A stretch of DNA of 64,000 bases from Deinococcus cellulosilyticus NBRC 106333 = KACC 11606. Lineage in GTDB: Bacteria > Deinococcota > Deinococci > Deinococcales > Deinococcaceae. The notes below the pieces were generated by a model. It saw only the letters and a list, made by a program, of their open reading frames with translations, had not been told where the DNA came from and did no database searches. Position 1 is the stretch's first letter; each line of letters opens with the position of its first letter. Positions 7,999-16,661 of the stretch are shown piece after piece. A program made the position numbers and the translations under genes. The DNA lies in NCBI RefSeq assembly GCF_007990775.1, contig NZ_BJXB01000009.1, positions 62,001-126,000 of the forward strand, written 5' to 3'.

Positions 7999-9582
7999 AT
8001 GACTGCAGCATTGAGGGTTCGCCGGTCGCTGGAAGACCTGCAAAACGATTACCAGGCGGGCAACAAGACCGAACTTGAGAACCTGATGCGCGCCTGGCGG
8101 GGCATTCAGGCCCTGCCCGCGGACGATCAGAAGTCTTTTTTCGTGCTCGGAGGATACCACGGGGAGCCCTTCCGGGGGGCGGGATGGGGAAACGCCGCGT
8201 ACTGGGGTGGGTACTGCAACCACGGGAATGTGCTGTTTCCGACCTGGCACCGGGTGTACCTGCTGAAACTGGAGGATGCCCTGCGCAGCATTCCCGGGTG
8301 CCAGGACGTCACCTTGCCGTTCTGGGATGAGACCAGCGAGAACTCGCTGAAACACGGCATTCCCTGGGCGCTGACCGAAGAGAAATTCATGTTGGATGGG
8401 GAGGAGATCGACAATCCCCTGCGGTCTTTCACCTTCCCGGTGAACATTGTGGACCACCTCACGTCCGGGGACGACCCGAATTACAGCAAGCCCAGGGGGT
8501 ACCAGACGGTGCGTTACCCCCTTTCCGGTCTGGTGGGTCCCGATGACCGGGAGGCCACCGAGCGGCACAATGCGAACTTCCCGGATGCCACCACCAACAC
8601 GGCGCTGCTGAACGCCAACATTGTGGCGTGGTTGAATTCATCCATTGTGGTGGAAGGGCAACGCATCAACACCAACGTGCATGACCTGTTTGTGCAGTGC
8701 CTGAACGCCCCGAATTACACGGTGTTTTCCAACACCACTTCAGCGGCAGCTTTCAATGACAATGCCGCGGTGAAAGTGGTGCCCCTGGAGAAGCCGCACA
8801 ACAGCATCCACCTGGCGGTGGGGGGCTTTGATGTGCCAAAAGAAGGGGATTTCTCACCGATTCCCGGAGCGAATGGGGACATGGGGGAGAACGACACTGC
8901 GGGTTTCGATCCGATTTTTTTCTTTCACCACTGTTTCATTGACCGGGTGTTCTGGTTGTGGCAGCAGCGGCACGGGAGCACGGAGCAACTGGAGATCATT
9001 GCGGGTTATCCGGGAACGAATTCGGTGGACGGTCAGGGCCCCACCCCGGGCACGGCCCCCAACAGCTGGCTGGGGGTGGATTCTCCTTTGGATCCTTTCA
9101 TGATGGACGCCCCTCAGGGACCCCGGACGTTCACCTCCAGGGATTGCGTGAACATTGAAACGCAACTGGGGTACACGTACGGGCCCTTTTCCCTGGAAGG
9201 TGGGTCCCTGCTGTCTGCTGCTGCACTTCCTGTGGAGGCGTCACACCGGGTGCATGTGACGGGAATCGACCGCACGAACATCGCGGGGTCGTTTGTGGTG
9301 GCCCTGTACCGGAATGTGGGTGGGGAGCGGCACCTGGTGGACAGTGAGCCGGTGTTGAGCCGCTGGCATGTGGAGGGGTGTGCGAATTGCCAGACGCACC
9401 TGAAGGCTTCTGCGGTTTTTGTGGTGCCGAAAAGTTTGGGGGTTCCCCTGTCAGGTGAGGGCCTGGAGGTGGTGGTGCACACCCGGGATGGAGTGTTGGG
9501 GGGAACGCCGAGGTTGCTTTCGGTGGGGGACCCTGGGAAGGGTTCAAAGTTCCGTTTGAGGGTGGAGCCACTGGACCTGTGA
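7999..9582 (+). CDS. Tyrosinase (type-3 copper polyphenol oxidase)
   Basis: 527 residues. CuA ligands H54, H75 and H84 appear in YHGEPF, CNHGNVLFPTWH, with C73 placed two residues before H75 as in tyrosinases that form a Cys-His thioether. CuB ligands are H267 and H271 (HNSIH) and the H310/H311 pair in FFHHCFIDRVFWLW. A C-terminal beta-rich domain (about 390-527) resembles the plant polyphenol oxidase tail. It oxidises mono/diphenols to quinones, possibly giving melanin. No signal peptide seen. AAGGAG precedes the ATG at 7999; the frame is open upstream to 7081, but that part is antisense to the DUF3105 gene. Needs copper, consistent with the neighbours. Confidence 0.9.
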   Translation: MTAALRVRRSLEDLQNDYQAGNKTELENLMRAWRGIQALPADDQKSFFVLGGYHGEPFRGAGWGNAAYWGGYCNHGNVLFPTWHRVYLLKLEDALRSIPGCQDVTLPFWDETSENSLKHGIPWALTEEKFMLDGEEIDNPLRSFTFPVNIVDHLTSGDDPNYSKPRGYQTVRYPLSGLVGPDDREATERHNANFPDATTNTALLNANIVAWLNSSIVVEGQRINTNVHDLFVQCLNAPNYTVFSNTTSAAAFNDNAAVKVVPLEKPHNSIHLAVGGFDVPKEGDFSPIPGANGDMGENDTAGFDPIFFFHHCFIDRVFWLWQQRHGSTEQLEIIAGYPGTNSVDGQGPTPGTAPNSWLGVDSPLDPFMMDAPQGPRTFTSRDCVNIETQLGYTYGPFSLEGGSLLSAAALPVEASHRVHVTGIDRTNIAGSFVVALYRNVGGERHLVDSEPVLSRWHVEGCANCQTHLKASAVFVVPKSLGVPLSGEGLEVVVHTRDGVLGGTPRLLSVGDPGKGSKFRLRVEPLDL

Positions 9583-9663
9583 TGTTGGGGTGAGTTGGGG
9601 TTTGGGGATGGGCCGTGTGTGGTCCATCCTTTTTGTTGTGGGTGCGGGTGGAGAGAGGCTCTA

Positions 9664-9693
9664 TTCCTACGATAAGTCTCTTTATCGTAGGAA
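9664..9693. repeat. dif-like palindrome, left copy
   Basis: Perfect 12-bp inverted arms TTCCTACGATAA / TTATCGTAGGAA around the 6-bp spacer GTCTCT. The inner ATAA-N6-TTAT is the same layout as XerCD dif sites. A second copy with the same 8-bp core arms lies at 12250. It could instead be a repressor operator or hairpin. The remainder of 9583-9826 shows only the leader of the next gene. Confidence 0.55.
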
Positions 9694-9826
9694 AATTGAC
9701 TGATTTTTGTCTTAAGCCTCTAGAAAGTGCCCCGAACTGCTGAAAGATATAGAATGACCTGTTCCAAGTTTGAAGGGCATTTCTGGGCATTCTGTGCACA
9801 CATTCTTTTCTCATTAAAGGAGTCAG

Positions 9827-10927
9827 ATGAATCCTGCCCACCGACTGCCCAGTCGACCCAAGAGACACCCCGATGAAACCTGGAGTTCCTGGATTGAGCG
9901 GGTGAGTTTCAGCAACAGCCTCAAAGTCAGCGACCTGTTCCCAACTTCCCACAACCCCCACCGTTCCCGCGGGTGGCCGCCCTCCAGCATCAACAGGGCA
10001 GACCTCCAGGCCCTGGCTGTGATGCTTGGTATCGATGAAGCAAATTTGGTCCAGCACATGGATTTCCTCCCAGCCCACACCACCCTCTGGTTCTGTCCCC
10101 TGTGCCTGCAAGAACAACCCTACTTCCGCACCCACTGGATCCACACCCAGGGGCGGTGCACCATGCATTCCGTGATGCTATTAAATTCTTGTTCAAAATG
10201 CAGGAAGGAAGTAAGCGCATACAAAACAGTCTTACACAGAAAAAACCCCAAAACCATGCTTGGTGCATTCATGACGTGCAACCACTGCCAGCATCTCCTT
10301 TCTGACCAGCCCACTTCAGCAGACCCCTTCCAACCCAGTACATGGGAACTGCTGGACCTGATTTACCAACACCCCAAACCCCACCCACCAGCGACCAACC
10401 TGCAGACCCCAGAATCAACCTTACCCCTCGCCGTGACCTGGTTGATCTGGCACGAAGTGCTCCAGAATCGCTTTGTGAGCACCAGTGAAAACCTCAAAGC
10501 CACCCTGAACCGAAACGTTGACGTCAAGTGGCACACTCCCACCTCCAACCTGCAACGGGTGGAGTGCCTTCAAGAGCTTCTCAAAGACTGGCCATGGAGG
10601 CTCCACCGCTTTCTCCGCTGGGTGGCCCACCTGAATGCCCTGCAGGACCACCTGCACCTCCCGACCTGGGTGGACCAGGTCATCACCAGTTTCATGCACC
10701 AGAAAGACCCCATCTTGATGCTGCAACTGCCTTACCTGCTGGAGGTGGTGGACACCCACCGCATCCCCACTCCAGGGTCACCTCCACTCCAGCACCATGA
10801 CCTCTGGAAAGCCATCGACTGGCTGGATGGGACCCACCTGAAGGTGATCCAGCAGGTCGAATTGTGCGCATGTGCCCAGCACATGCAACTTTACGGCAGC
10901 AACCGGTACCTGGTGCCCTCGCCTTGA
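9827..10927 (+). CDS. TniQ-family zinc-finger protein A
   Basis: 366 residues. The N-terminus (LPSRPKRHPDETWSSWIERV) matches TniQ/TnsD-type proteins, followed by zinc-finger pairs C90-C93 (FCPLCL), C111-H114, C122-C125 and C151-C154 and a conserved DWPWRLHRFLRW block near residue 250. In Tn7-like elements TniQ proteins select target DNA; here there is no transposase or AAA+ partner. AAAGGAG precedes the ATG. A diverged paralogue with the same cysteine spacing follows after 30 bases. Lies between two dif-like palindromes. Confidence 0.7.
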   Translation: MNPAHRLPSRPKRHPDETWSSWIERVSFSNSLKVSDLFPTSHNPHRSRGWPPSSINRADLQALAVMLGIDEANLVQHMDFLPAHTTLWFCPLCLQEQPYFRTHWIHTQGRCTMHSVMLLNSCSKCRKEVSAYKTVLHRKNPKTMLGAFMTCNHCQHLLSDQPTSADPFQPSTWELLDLIYQHPKPHPPATNLQTPESTLPLAVTWLIWHEVLQNRFVSTSENLKATLNRNVDVKWHTPTSNLQRVECLQELLKDWPWRLHRFLRWVAHLNALQDHLHLPTWVDQVITSFMHQKDPILMLQLPYLLEVVDTHRIPTPGSPPLQHHDLWKAIDWLDGTHLKVIQQVELCACAQHMQLYGSNRYLVPSP

Positions 10928-10957
10928 CCAGACCTGTGGAATCTGACACCCTGATGC

Positions 10958-12124
10958 ATGTCCAGCGATGCCTTTCGTTTGCCGGTGCGTCCCAGGCCCC
11001 TGCCCGATGAATCCTTTGCGTCCTGGGTTCAGCGCACAGCATTCAGCAATGGGCTGAGGACCAGCGACCTGTACCCGGCAAAACCCAACGTCAACAAAGC
11101 TCTGGGGTTGCCCCCAAAGGCCTTCATGACCGAGAACCTCACCCATCTGTCCCTGGTCCTCGGAATGGACGAACACCTGCTGGAAGATCCCATGCAGGCC
11201 GAACATGTGGATGCCACCACAGCGATCTGCCCCCTGTGCCTGCTGGATTCCCCCTATTTCCGGGTCAGTTGGCAGTTCCCGCACACCATAAGATGCGAGC
11301 AGCACAAGATTCACTTGCTGGACCACTGCACGTTCTGCAACAATCACATCCCTGCGTATGTCGCCTTCAAGGAGAGGATGCACCCCCAGGACATGCTGCA
11401 GGCGTTTGTGGGTTGCCGAAAATGCGGCAAACCGCTGCACACCTGTGAAGCAGAACCAGACCGGGAACCGGCGGTGCACTGGCACCTGTATGCCTTGCTG
11501 AATGGCTTTCACCTGGAACCTCCATTTCCATGGTTGACCGTGGAACTCTCTGGGCGGGAGTGGCCTGTGGGTGTCCTGCAAGTGTTGTATCACCAGGTGG
11601 TCTGTGCCTACACCTTTCATGGCAATGACCTCCCAAATGCCCTGTGGGAAGGACACCCTGACTTCCCGCAAGAAAATCCTCTGGGAGAGTATTCTTCAGC
11701 GAAGAGGGCAGCCATGGCACGCATCAGGTTGCTCAGTTGGTTTGTGCAGGACTGGCCGTGGCGTGTCCACCGATTTTTGCGGCATGTGGCTTACGCCAGC
11801 CAACCTGAAACCCGGGACCGCAGGTATTGGGTGTCCGAGGTGCTGGTTGACTTTGCCTTGGGGCACGATCCCATTGAGAAATTCCATCTGGAGTACCTGC
11901 AGGAAACGCTGCGGCGAGAATGGAACCGGCGGCATGAGGATTTTCACGACCACCTGGAAGACTGGTTTTTTCCTGCACCCATCAGGAGGCTGATGACCCA
12001 TTTACGGATCTGGAGTTTGGAGGAGTTGCCTGTGGTCAATGTTGAAGATTGTGTGTGTGCCACACGGTGGAAGGAACTGCAGTTCAACAGGAGGTATAAG
12101 CAACGGCAGACTGAATCGGAATGA
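10958..12124 (+). CDS. TniQ-family zinc-finger protein B
   Basis: 388 residues, paralogous to its upstream neighbour: LPVRPRPLPDESFASWVQRT at the start, zinc ligands C91-C94, C113-H116, C124-C127 and C153-C156 in the same spacing, and DWPWRVHRFLR about residue 265. Sequence between motifs has diverged widely, so the pair is an old duplication probably acting as two subunits. No clear Shine-Dalgarno; the 30-base gap suggests coupling to gene A. DNA-target recognition is the family role; the job here is unknown. Confidence 0.7.
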   Translation: MSSDAFRLPVRPRPLPDESFASWVQRTAFSNGLRTSDLYPAKPNVNKALGLPPKAFMTENLTHLSLVLGMDEHLLEDPMQAEHVDATTAICPLCLLDSPYFRVSWQFPHTIRCEQHKIHLLDHCTFCNNHIPAYVAFKERMHPQDMLQAFVGCRKCGKPLHTCEAEPDREPAVHWHLYALLNGFHLEPPFPWLTVELSGREWPVGVLQVLYHQVVCAYTFHGNDLPNALWEGHPDFPQENPLGEYSSAKRAAMARIRLLSWFVQDWPWRVHRFLRHVAYASQPETRDRRYWVSEVLVDFALGHDPIEKFHLEYLQETLRREWNRRHEDFHDHLEDWFFPAPIRRLMTHLRIWSLEELPVVNVEDCVCATRWKELQFNRRYKQRQTESE

Positions 12125-12249
12125 CGGGTCACCCAGTCATTCCATAGGACAGTCATATCAAAACAGATTGCAATTCATGTGTTTTTGATGTCAGAACAGA
12201 CTGCAACCGACAAGGGATGGGCACCCCCCATCCCCATTGGGGCTCTGTC

Positions 12250-12271
12250 TACGATAACTGTAATTATCGTA
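12250..12271. repeat. dif-like palindrome, right copy
   Basis: Arms TACGATAA (12250-12257) and TTATCGTA (12264-12271) around spacer CTGTAA. The 8-bp arms are the same as in the left copy at 9668-9689, but the spacer differs. It overlaps the -35 zone of the recombinase promoter (-10 TATGAT at 12279-12284) and ends 22 bases before the recombinase ATG, so it may also serve as its operator. In single-recombinase Xer systems such as XerS the dif site also lies beside the recombinase gene. Confidence 0.55.
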
Positions 12272-12293
12272 AAAATGCTATGATGGTTGCAAC

Positions 12294-13298
12294 ATGGCAC
12301 TTGAACTTGACGTTTACCGGGGCCAGCTCGAACAGGCCCGACACCTCACCAACCTCACCGACGACAACAAACGCAAGAAAGCTGTCCGGGCCTGCGCCGA
12401 AAAGGACTTTGACACCCTCTGGGAGATTGTGCTTGGGTACCTGACCCTGTACGCCCAGAACAAGATCCTGACCAGCACGCACACCATCCGCAGCTACCAC
12501 ACAGGGATCAGACAATTCGTGGAGTATGCCACCCAGAACGCCTGGAACCTGCTGAACCCGAAGCGGGATGATCCGCAACTGTGGGTGAATGCCCTGCTGG
12601 TCACCCCGGCCATCAATCCGAAGGCGGTCAGGCCTCCCAAAAAACCCAAAACCCTGAGCATCGACACGGTTCGCTCCCGGGTGGCAGCTGTACGAACCCT
12701 GTACAAGGCGCTGCGCTGGGCAGGGGCCACCGAAGCAGACCCCTTCCAGGACGTGCGTTTACCCAAAGACAACACCCACAGCCTGGAAAAAAATGCCCCT
12801 TACGCTGAGGAGGAAGTGGAGGCCTTTCTGGAGTACGCGGACCTGCCCATGCAGGTGCTGATTTACCTGCTGTCCCACGGTGGTCTGCGCATCAGTGAGG
12901 CCCTGGCTGTGGAATGGGAGGACCTGGATGATTCCCGCAGGCGCCTGAGGATCAACGAGGGCAAGGGCCGCAAGACCCGCACCATCGCCATGTCAACGTC
13001 TCTGCTGCAGGTGCTCAGGGAGTACCGCCGTGAACTGGGGGTACGCCCGGATGGCCAGCTGTTTTCCTTTGGCACCCGGGAAACCGCCCATTACCACATC
13101 GAGAAGGTGGCCTTGCAGGCAGGGGTGCGCTTCCGGGGGTTCCATGCGTTTCGCAAGTACGCCGGGACCCGCCTGATGGAGCAGGTCAAGGACCTGTCCC
13201 GGGTGGCCAATCACCTGGGTCACGCCTCGGTGGACACCACCCGAAAGTATGCGAAGCCTGCGGCAGATGACCTCAAAGATGAACTTTCTGGCTGGTGA
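12294..13298 (+). CDS. Tyrosine recombinase (Xer/integrase type)
   Basis: 334 residues with an N-terminal core-binding SAM-like domain (about 40-150) and a catalytic domain carrying the full set of active residues: R199 (GGLRISEA), K224, H284 and R287 (HAFRKYAGTR), H310 (NHLGHAS) and nucleophile Y319. Cuts and rejoins DNA at paired inverted arms. The dif-like palindrome just upstream has the arm and spacer sizes such enzymes use. TATGAT lies nine bases before the ATG with no Shine-Dalgarno. Could be a replicon dimer-resolution recombinase or the integrase of the TniQ segment. Confidence 0.85.
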   Translation: MALELDVYRGQLEQARHLTNLTDDNKRKKAVRACAEKDFDTLWEIVLGYLTLYAQNKILTSTHTIRSYHTGIRQFVEYATQNAWNLLNPKRDDPQLWVNALLVTPAINPKAVRPPKKPKTLSIDTVRSRVAAVRTLYKALRWAGATEADPFQDVRLPKDNTHSLEKNAPYAEEEVEAFLEYADLPMQVLIYLLSHGGLRISEALAVEWEDLDDSRRRLRINEGKGRKTRTIAMSTSLLQVLREYRRELGVRPDGQLFSFGTRETAHYHIEKVALQAGVRFRGFHAFRKYAGTRLMEQVKDLSRVANHLGHASVDTTRKYAKPAADDLKDELSGW

Positions 13299-13657
13299 TG
13301 CCTTCTCACTTTCATTTTGATGTTTTCCCGGGTCTTCTGATACCTGATTTGAATTGGAGGGGCCTTAAAAGCGATTTTAGAGCGTGATGTGAAAAAGAAG
13401 CTTTGAAACAGCTTTTCTGCGTTTTGTGCACGTTCTGCCCTTTGACTGTCCATCTGGCGGATGTCAGGGGGCAGCCTTTCTTTTATGCTGGACAGCATGA
13501 TTCTTGGGATTCATCCGCATCACATCATTTCTCCGCCCACCGTCCGTTGCTGATCCGGCACGGACAGGGATTTTTTGCATCTGCTTTCACCTGAGCTGAC
13601 AGCAGGTCTGCCCTGTTTTTGAGACTCAACTGCTCCATTCAAACAGGGTGTTCAATC
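13299..13657. other. Intergenic stretch, nothing recognised
   Basis: No gene-like frame, palindrome of note or family motif is evident between the recombinase stop and the EamA transporter. No third copy of the dif-like palindrome is present here. Confidence 0.3.
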
Positions 13658-14530
13658 ATGAAACAATTGGAAGGGGTCTTTCTGACCCTGCTTGCTGCCG
13701 TGCTGTGGGGCACGGTGGGCATCAGCGTGAAGTACCTGATGCTGCATTCCCACCTTTCAGCCGAAAACATCGCCTTCATGCGCCTGATGCTGGCTGCGCC
13801 CATGCTGATGCTGTTTTCTTTGCGGTTCCAGAAGCCTGTAGGCCCTTTTCCGCTTGTCGGTGTTCTGCTGCTGGGTCTGGGGCATGCCGTGTATTGCTAT
13901 GGCTACTTCCGGGCCATCCCGCTCACCGGGATCAGCATCGCGGTTACGGTTTCCCTGTGCCTGCCTCCCCTTTTGCTGGCGTTTTACAGTGCCCTGGTGC
14001 TGAGAGAAAAACTCCACCTGAACCTGTGGGGAGCCATCTTCCTGGGAGTGGTGGGCCTCGGTCTGGTCACCCAGGTCAGTCACGGTCACCTGAACCTGCA
14101 AGGCCTCATGCTGTCGGGTCTCGCAGGAATCGGGTTCCTGCTGACCCTGAAAGGCAGCCAGTTGATCCTGGGCTGGCAACCCCAGACCCCCCTGCTGGCC
14201 CTGGGGTTTCTGGCTGGAGGGATTTTCCTGTTGCCTTATGCGCCTGACCTGCACCAACTCCGTCAGCTGGCCGCTGTGGAGTGGGGTCACCTGCTGTACC
14301 TGGCCCTGATTCCCTCTGCCCTGGCTTACATCCTCTTCCAGCGTGGCCTGAAAACCATCTCCAGCCTGACTGCAGGCCTCATCACCCTGTTCGAGCCCCT
14401 GGTGTCGATGGTGCTTGCTGTGCTGCTGTTCAGCGAAGTGCTGCTCCCCCTGCAGTGGCTCGGGGTGGCGTGCGTGTCCCTGATGCTGCTGCTCCTGACA
14501 CGCAAAAACTCCGTCCAGAACAGCACGTGA
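13658..14530 (+). CDS. EamA-family (DMT superfamily) transporter
   Basis: 290 residues with ten predicted transmembrane helices in two EamA halves. The first has LTLLAAVLWGTVGISVKYL and the second ends LITLFEPLVSMVLAVLLFSE, both typical. Members export or import small metabolites such as amino acids; the substrate cannot be read. The frame extends 13 codons upstream but ATG 13658 precedes the normal first helix. No strong Shine-Dalgarno. Stands alone in its direction after a 359-base gap. Confidence 0.8.
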   Translation: MKQLEGVFLTLLAAVLWGTVGISVKYLMLHSHLSAENIAFMRLMLAAPMLMLFSLRFQKPVGPFPLVGVLLLGLGHAVYCYGYFRAIPLTGISIAVTVSLCLPPLLLAFYSALVLREKLHLNLWGAIFLGVVGLGLVTQVSHGHLNLQGLMLSGLAGIGFLLTLKGSQLILGWQPQTPLLALGFLAGGIFLLPYAPDLHQLRQLAAVEWGHLLYLALIPSALAYILFQRGLKTISSLTAGLITLFEPLVSMVLAVLLFSEVLLPLQWLGVACVSLMLLLLTRKNSVQNST

Positions 14531-14578
14531 TCGTGACCATCACCAAAACCCTCTCAAACGTTGCATAATAGTCAGCAA

Positions 14579-15433
14579 ATGCCTGACCAGGACCAAACAA
14601 TAAAATCCGTACGCATGCTGATCCAACAGGCGAAGCAGGACCCGCACCTCCAGCGGGAACTGCTTCAGCTTGCCCACGAAATCATCGGCCTGCACCTCAA
14701 CCTGCCCACCCCCGTCCCTGCAGAAAATCCCGAAATCCGCAGGGCAGAGCCCGTCCCATCTGGTCCATCCATTCCTGGCTTCTCTGAGCCGGATGAACTC
14801 GATGACCTGATGGACCACTTCTACGCCACGCTTCCCGCACAGAGTGCCCCCTCCACCCTGGTGGAAGCACACTCTGGGGACTTCCACCTCCCGGAAGTGC
14901 GCCACGAGCCCCGGCCTGAACCCAAACCGGACATCTACCCCCTGCAGCCCGACGAGGTGCTTGCAGGCGTGATCAACCGCTGTCAGGTCAAGGCCCGCCT
15001 GATCGAAGCCATTGCAGATGCAGACCAGACCCGCATCGAGCAGTACGCCCGGGAACTGCGCACCCTGGAAGGCCGTTACACCTGGCACCAGGACCTCAAC
15101 CCCAGGCTGGGCCGGGACAAGCTCTTCAACATGGCCCAGAATTACGCTGTGCTTGCAGAAGTTGCCCAGTACCTGAACCGCACTGGCACCACCGTCAGGC
15201 ACGCCCTGGAGCTCGCAGCGGAAGCCCAGTCCGCAGTGCGGGCCGCCAGCCTGGAACTCGGGGAGTCTGGAGACGACAGCGACCAGCGCGCCATGTTCGG
15301 GTGGCTGAAAGCCTACACCTCCCAGCACCGGGTGTTCCTGAGCAGGCACATGCGCCTCAATGACCCCGCAAACCCCTACAACCACGAGGACCGTCGCCGC
15401 CAGCTGGAAGACCTGCTGGCCCACCACGGCTGA
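14579..15433 (+). CDS. Unrecognised soluble protein
   Basis: 284 residues, hydrophilic, no signal peptide or membrane segment. Residues 1-45 look helical, 45-125 are Pro/Glu-rich and probably disordered, and 130-284 form a helical domain with a run of Glu/Arg/Gln. No family recognised. ATG 14579 is preferred to the in-frame TTG at 14561: CATAAT at 14564-14569 looks like a -10 box nine bases before the ATG. Ends before a perfect 14-bp hairpin. Confidence 0.55.
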   Translation: MPDQDQTIKSVRMLIQQAKQDPHLQRELLQLAHEIIGLHLNLPTPVPAENPEIRRAEPVPSGPSIPGFSEPDELDDLMDHFYATLPAQSAPSTLVEAHSGDFHLPEVRHEPRPEPKPDIYPLQPDEVLAGVINRCQVKARLIEAIADADQTRIEQYARELRTLEGRYTWHQDLNPRLGRDKLFNMAQNYAVLAEVAQYLNRTGTTVRHALELAAEAQSAVRAASLELGESGDDSDQRAMFGWLKAYTSQHRVFLSRHMRLNDPANPYNHEDRRRQLEDLLAHHG

Positions 15434-15449
15434 TCCACACACAAACCCT

Positions 15450-15487
15450 GAAGCAGCAGACCGCAGATCAAAACGGTCTGCTGCTTC
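15450..15487. terminator. Hairpin terminator
   Basis: GAAGCAGCAGACCG and CGGTCTGCTGCTTC, a perfect 14-bp stem with a 10-base loop, 16 bases after the preceding stop. No T run. Confidence 0.65.
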
Positions 15488-15509
15488 ATTTGCACGTTAA
15501 ACTTCTGTC

Positions 15510-15956
15510 ATGACCCACAACTTCCCCAGCCCTCAGGACATCGAGACCCTCAGTCCAGAAGACCTCGCAGCGAAACTCACGGGCATCCCTGGCACCCTGG
15601 GTGAAAAACTTGGTGTGGTGATCACCCATGCCACCCCCAGCCGCGTTCTGGCCACCATGCCCGTACAGGGCAACCTGCAACCCGCAGGAAGGCTCCACGG
15701 AGGGGCCAGCATCGCCCTCGCAGAAGAACTCGCCAGTGTTGGTTCCTGGCTCAACCTTGATGTCAGCCAGCAGGTGGCTGTGGGTGTGGACATCAACGCC
15801 ACCCACGTGCGTGGCGTCACTTCAGGGCAGGTGCAGGCAGAGGCCACCCTGGCGTACCGGGGACGCACCGTCATGGTCTGGAACATTGTCCTGCGCGATG
15901 AGCGGGGGAAGGAGACCTGCATTGCCCGCTGCACCTGCAATGTGATCCGCAGGTAA
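15510..15956 (+). CDS. Hotdog-fold thioesterase (PaaI/YdiI type)
   Basis: 148 residues. The hotdog signature is seen in GRLHGGASIALAEELASVGSW (HGG with the following Glu as likely catalytic residue), VGVDINATHVRGV, and the closing strand CTCNVIRR. Hydrolyses acyl-CoA or aryl-CoA thioesters. The gene has a leaderless promoter: TAAACT (15498-15503), six bases, ATG, with no Shine-Dalgarno. A second, unrelated-looking PaaI thioesterase is at 28523. Confidence 0.8.
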   Translation: MTHNFPSPQDIETLSPEDLAAKLTGIPGTLGEKLGVVITHATPSRVLATMPVQGNLQPAGRLHGGASIALAEELASVGSWLNLDVSQQVAVGVDINATHVRGVTSGQVQAEATLAYRGRTVMVWNIVLRDERGKETCIARCTCNVIRR

Positions 15957-16019
15957 ACCATCAAACCTGAGCCACATGGCTGATGGGCTCGCACCTGAAG
16001 GTCTCTTACACTGGTCAGG

Positions 16020-16635
16020 ATGACCCTCTTTGACGGGGCCATGGTGGTCACCCTGCTGCAAGCTGCCCCCAACCGGGTGATGGCCCTGGACATATTCCTG
16101 GACACCGATGACCAGATTGAACTGGATGAAACCCAGCACCGGGTGCTTTTCGACCGGGAAGACCAGATTCACCTGCTTCCCCACCTCCCTCCCCAGCAGG
16201 GTGAGCTGCAAAGGGAACTCGAGGTGCAGATCCGTCTGTTCTGGCGCACATTTGCCATGCTCCCAGGCATCGAACGAGGAGAGCGCATCCAGGCCATGAA
16301 GCGCCTCACCGATGAAGTCGAAACAGCCCTGCAGATTTGCACCCTGGGGCGGGGACGCTTCAGGGACATCGGCGAGAACCGAGGGAATGTGCTGCTCCTT
16401 CCCCATGAACGCCAGGCACTCGAAGACATTCTTGCAGTTCGAAAGCACCCTGGTGGAAAGGCACCTGCTCCTCGCCGCATTCGTCCAGCAGCATGCCCGA
16501 AAAGCAGTCGAGCAACTGAACACCTCCTACCCGGAGGCTCTGGAACAGGCCGTCATGGCTTACGTCCATGCAGAACTTCAACGGATGAACCTGAGTGTAT
16601 CCATTCCAATGGCCCGGGAACAGAATCCCCTGTAA
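16020..16635 (+). pseudogene. Frameshifted gene for an unrecognised protein
   Basis: From ATG 16020 the frame reads sensibly to about residue 137 (HERQALEDI). It then becomes low-complexity and Pro/Arg-rich. Moving forward by one base near 16431 gives a coherent continuation, LQFESTLVERHLLLAAFVQQ, which ends at TAA 16633-16635. One inserted base near ATTCTT explains this; the alternative is that the first frame is truly read on to 16640. No known family. Predicted mostly helical in the second half. Confidence 0.45.
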
Positions 16636-16661
16636 GGTGACATCCATCAGGAGGTACACCC

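Noticed and set aside
9827..13298. Tn7-like or CAST transposon
   Set aside because: TniQ genes are present but no TnsA, TnsB, TnsC, Cas gene or Tn7-type end repeats were seen.
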